From Colletotrichum lupini (Eukaryota; Ascomycota; Sordariomycetes; Glomerellales; Glomerellaceae): DNA of 64,000 bases. Both the position numbers and the translations under genes were made by a program. This document shows positions 62,050 through 64,000 of this stretch, piece by piece; position 1 is the stretch's first letter; the number at the start of each line of letters is the position of its first letter. Below the pieces are notes generated by a model. It was not told the origin of the DNA and ran no database searches. It was given only the letters and a program-made list of their open reading frames with translations. Location: contig NC_064673.1 of assembly GCF_023278565.1 (NCBI RefSeq), positions 434,001 to 498,000 of the forward strand, written 5' to 3'.

Positions 62050-64000
62050 AAAACACTTTTTTTATGTGTTAAAGTAGAAATCGTATTTTACGGTCACCCT
62101 ATTACCTAGGATAGGGTCTAGACTAGTATAATAATTTATAAATAGGGGTTATAGAGATTTATAGCTTAAGAAATATTTTAATTTTATAATATATTAAACC
62201 GTATAGTAGTATATAAAATCGCATAATATTATACTTTAATATAAAAGTTTTTCTTCTTTTTATAACTTTATTATAAAAATAAGTATTACTTTTTACCCTC
62301 TTATAAATAAAAATTACTTTTTATTTAAGTTATTAAACTAATAGCTCGTTTATAAATATTATAATATAGATTTATAATAACTTCTAGTCTTTATATAAAA
62401 CGTTATTAAACTAATCGACCTTACGATACCTCTTTATAAAGCTATTTTAAAACGACTAATTAATAATAATACTTATATAAGCTCTACCCTTTTTATATAA
62501 TAAGAACGTATAAACGTATAAGCCTTAATATTAATAAAATCTCTTTTTATAAGCTTAAAAAAATAAAAACGAAGTATTTAATAAATAAAAAAGGAGCTAA
62601 AGTAATTATTAATAATTAATATTTCTATTATATTATATAATATATCCTTTTTTAAAAACGAACTTAACGGTTTCTAAGTAACGACTTATATTAACGTCTA
62701 AGTTATTAAGAAGTTTATTAAAAAAGTTTAATTTAATTACTTCTTAACGTTTATTTTATATTAAAATATAATACGATTTATTATTTTATATTTTATAATA
62801 AATTAATAAATTTTTTTAATAGAGTAGATAGTATTTCTAATTAATATAAAGAATTTTTATAATATTTCAGAGTATTATAAAGTAGTATACGAAGCTATAA
62901 GTTTAGAAAGATTCCTCTCTAAAACTACGATCTTATATAATAAAAAAAATTATTAACTTTTTATTATTTTTTAAACTAAAATTAAGTCGCTAGTTATTAA
63001 ACCTTAGTTAATAAAAAAAGGAAAAGGTTATATAAAGCTAATTATAACTAAAACTTTAAATAAAACGATATATAAAAATGTTCTAAAAACACGGCTTTTA
63101 ATAAGTATTAATATTAAACTAACGATAAAAATTAAAGAGAAATTGTTAGTTAAGTAAAAAAAGAAAATCGTTAAGAAGGAGGTAAAGGCTAAGAAAAAGG
63201 TTAAAAAGGATAAAAACGATAAGAAAGATAAGATTATAGTAGTTTAATAAGAAAATAAAGTTTACGATAGTAAATAACTTAGTATATTATAAGGATAAAA
63301 ACGAGTATTCTCGTTAATAAATAGTTTAGAGTAAATTATAATTATATTTATAATTCCTCTTTATCCTTAGTATCACTTATAATTACGAAGCTATTTAATA
63401 TTTTAAGATTAATTCTAAAGTTTTTAATTTTTATTTAACCTATATAATACTGCCCTATAGTTTACTAAGTAAAATAACTTCTAGTTAGAGCTTATTATAT
63501 ATATACTATTTTAAATAAATATAAAGATATTAATACGCTTTAAAATAAAAATAATTAGCCTCGCTAAACTTCGTATTTTTAGTTAATATAATTAGGGAGC
63601 CCTTAATAATTAAGGTATAAATTTATAAAGTAGCTTAAAGAAAATATGCGTTTAGATTATTATTATTTTAAATAGTATTTAATAATTATTAAACTTAGTC
63701 TTAGTTAATTAGCTATATAAAGTCTTATATAGTTCGTAACGTAGGTTAATAATATAGTTACTATAGCTAACTAAAAATAACGTAAGGGCGACCTTTTTAA
63801 TAACGAATTTAATAAGAGTTCTAAATTTATACGAAGTTAATAAAATTAGAACGAATTAGTAATATATATATAAATAGAAATATAATTTAGTTAGAGAGTA
63901 TATTTATATAAAATAGCCCTTAGAACTTAAGTAGTTAGAAGTATTTTTATAAATATAAGTATACTTATATATACTAAGATATATATTACTTACCCGCTAA
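62050..64000. mobile_element. Second RIP-degraded AT-rich block, cut by the window end
   Basis: From about 62050 the sequence becomes very AT-rich with few CA or TG dinucleotides and stops in every frame, as in the left block. The border carries AAAACAC, a T-run and GTGTTAAAG, a small inverted repeat that may be an element tip, next to a TA. A purine-rich stretch at about 63135-63235 (AAG/GAA-rich) would encode a Lys-rich tail on the plus strand if repaired, like the C-terminus of many transposases; this is only suggestive. The far end lies outside the window. Confidence 0.7.

Noticed and set aside
63135..63235. Lys-rich coding remnant of a transposase
   Set aside because: Purine-rich sequence only; stops interrupt it and no catalytic motif can be read, so it is mentioned in the block entry but not called as a pseudogene.

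Overview
The window is genomic DNA of a filamentous ascomycete. Its genes carry many short (about 45-105 nt) GT-AG introns, fungal Zn2Cys6 transcription factors, and a head-to-head pair of myosin-like chitin synthases. Ordinary gene-bearing DNA is flanked by very AT-rich, stop-riddled blocks with hardly any CA or TG dinucleotides, as expected after saturating repeat-induced point mutation (RIP). This fits a Sordariomycete with AT isochores (a Colletotrichum/Verticillium-like genome is possible); the species cannot be named from the sequence alone.

Layout. 1-424: ordinary DNA with no recognisable gene. 425-12027: an 11.6 kb RIP-degraded transposon block bounded by terminal inverted repeats of about 95 bp and a TA duplication, containing further nested inverted and direct repeats. 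12028-16869: gene-free ordinary DNA with small tandem repeats. 16870-24647: FKBP12-type prolyl isomerase, ubiquitin-activating enzyme E1 and a glutathionyl-hydroquinone reductase-like GST. 24929-41164: class V chitin synthase (minus) and class VII chitin synthase (plus), divergent across a 5.1 kb intergenic region. 41479-50303: mitochondrial protein kinase of the PDK/BCKDK family, proteinase-B-inhibitor-like small protein, ribosome-biogenesis GTPase BMS1 and nucleoporin SEH1. 50749-61673: Zn2Cys6 regulator, 14-span MFS exporter, second Zn2Cys6 regulator and secreted GH15 glucoamylase with a CBM20. About 62050-64000: a second RIP-degraded AT-rich block running off the window.

The middle of the window is conserved housekeeping and cell-wall genes. 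The right end is more accessory: two regulators, an exporter and a starch-degrading enzyme next to a transposon block. Gene models were assembled by hand from reading frames, splice motifs and protein-family knowledge. Exon limits are given in each entry; none is backed by transcript data.

The most notable observations are: a 3-nt microexon needed to complete the zinc cluster of the regulator at 50749-52496; long AUG-free leaders on both chitin synthases (760 and 605 nt); the interleaved repeat architecture of the left transposon block; a tRNA-like Pol III-type promoter arrangement near 53298; and an in-frame upstream start that could give the GST a mitochondrial form.
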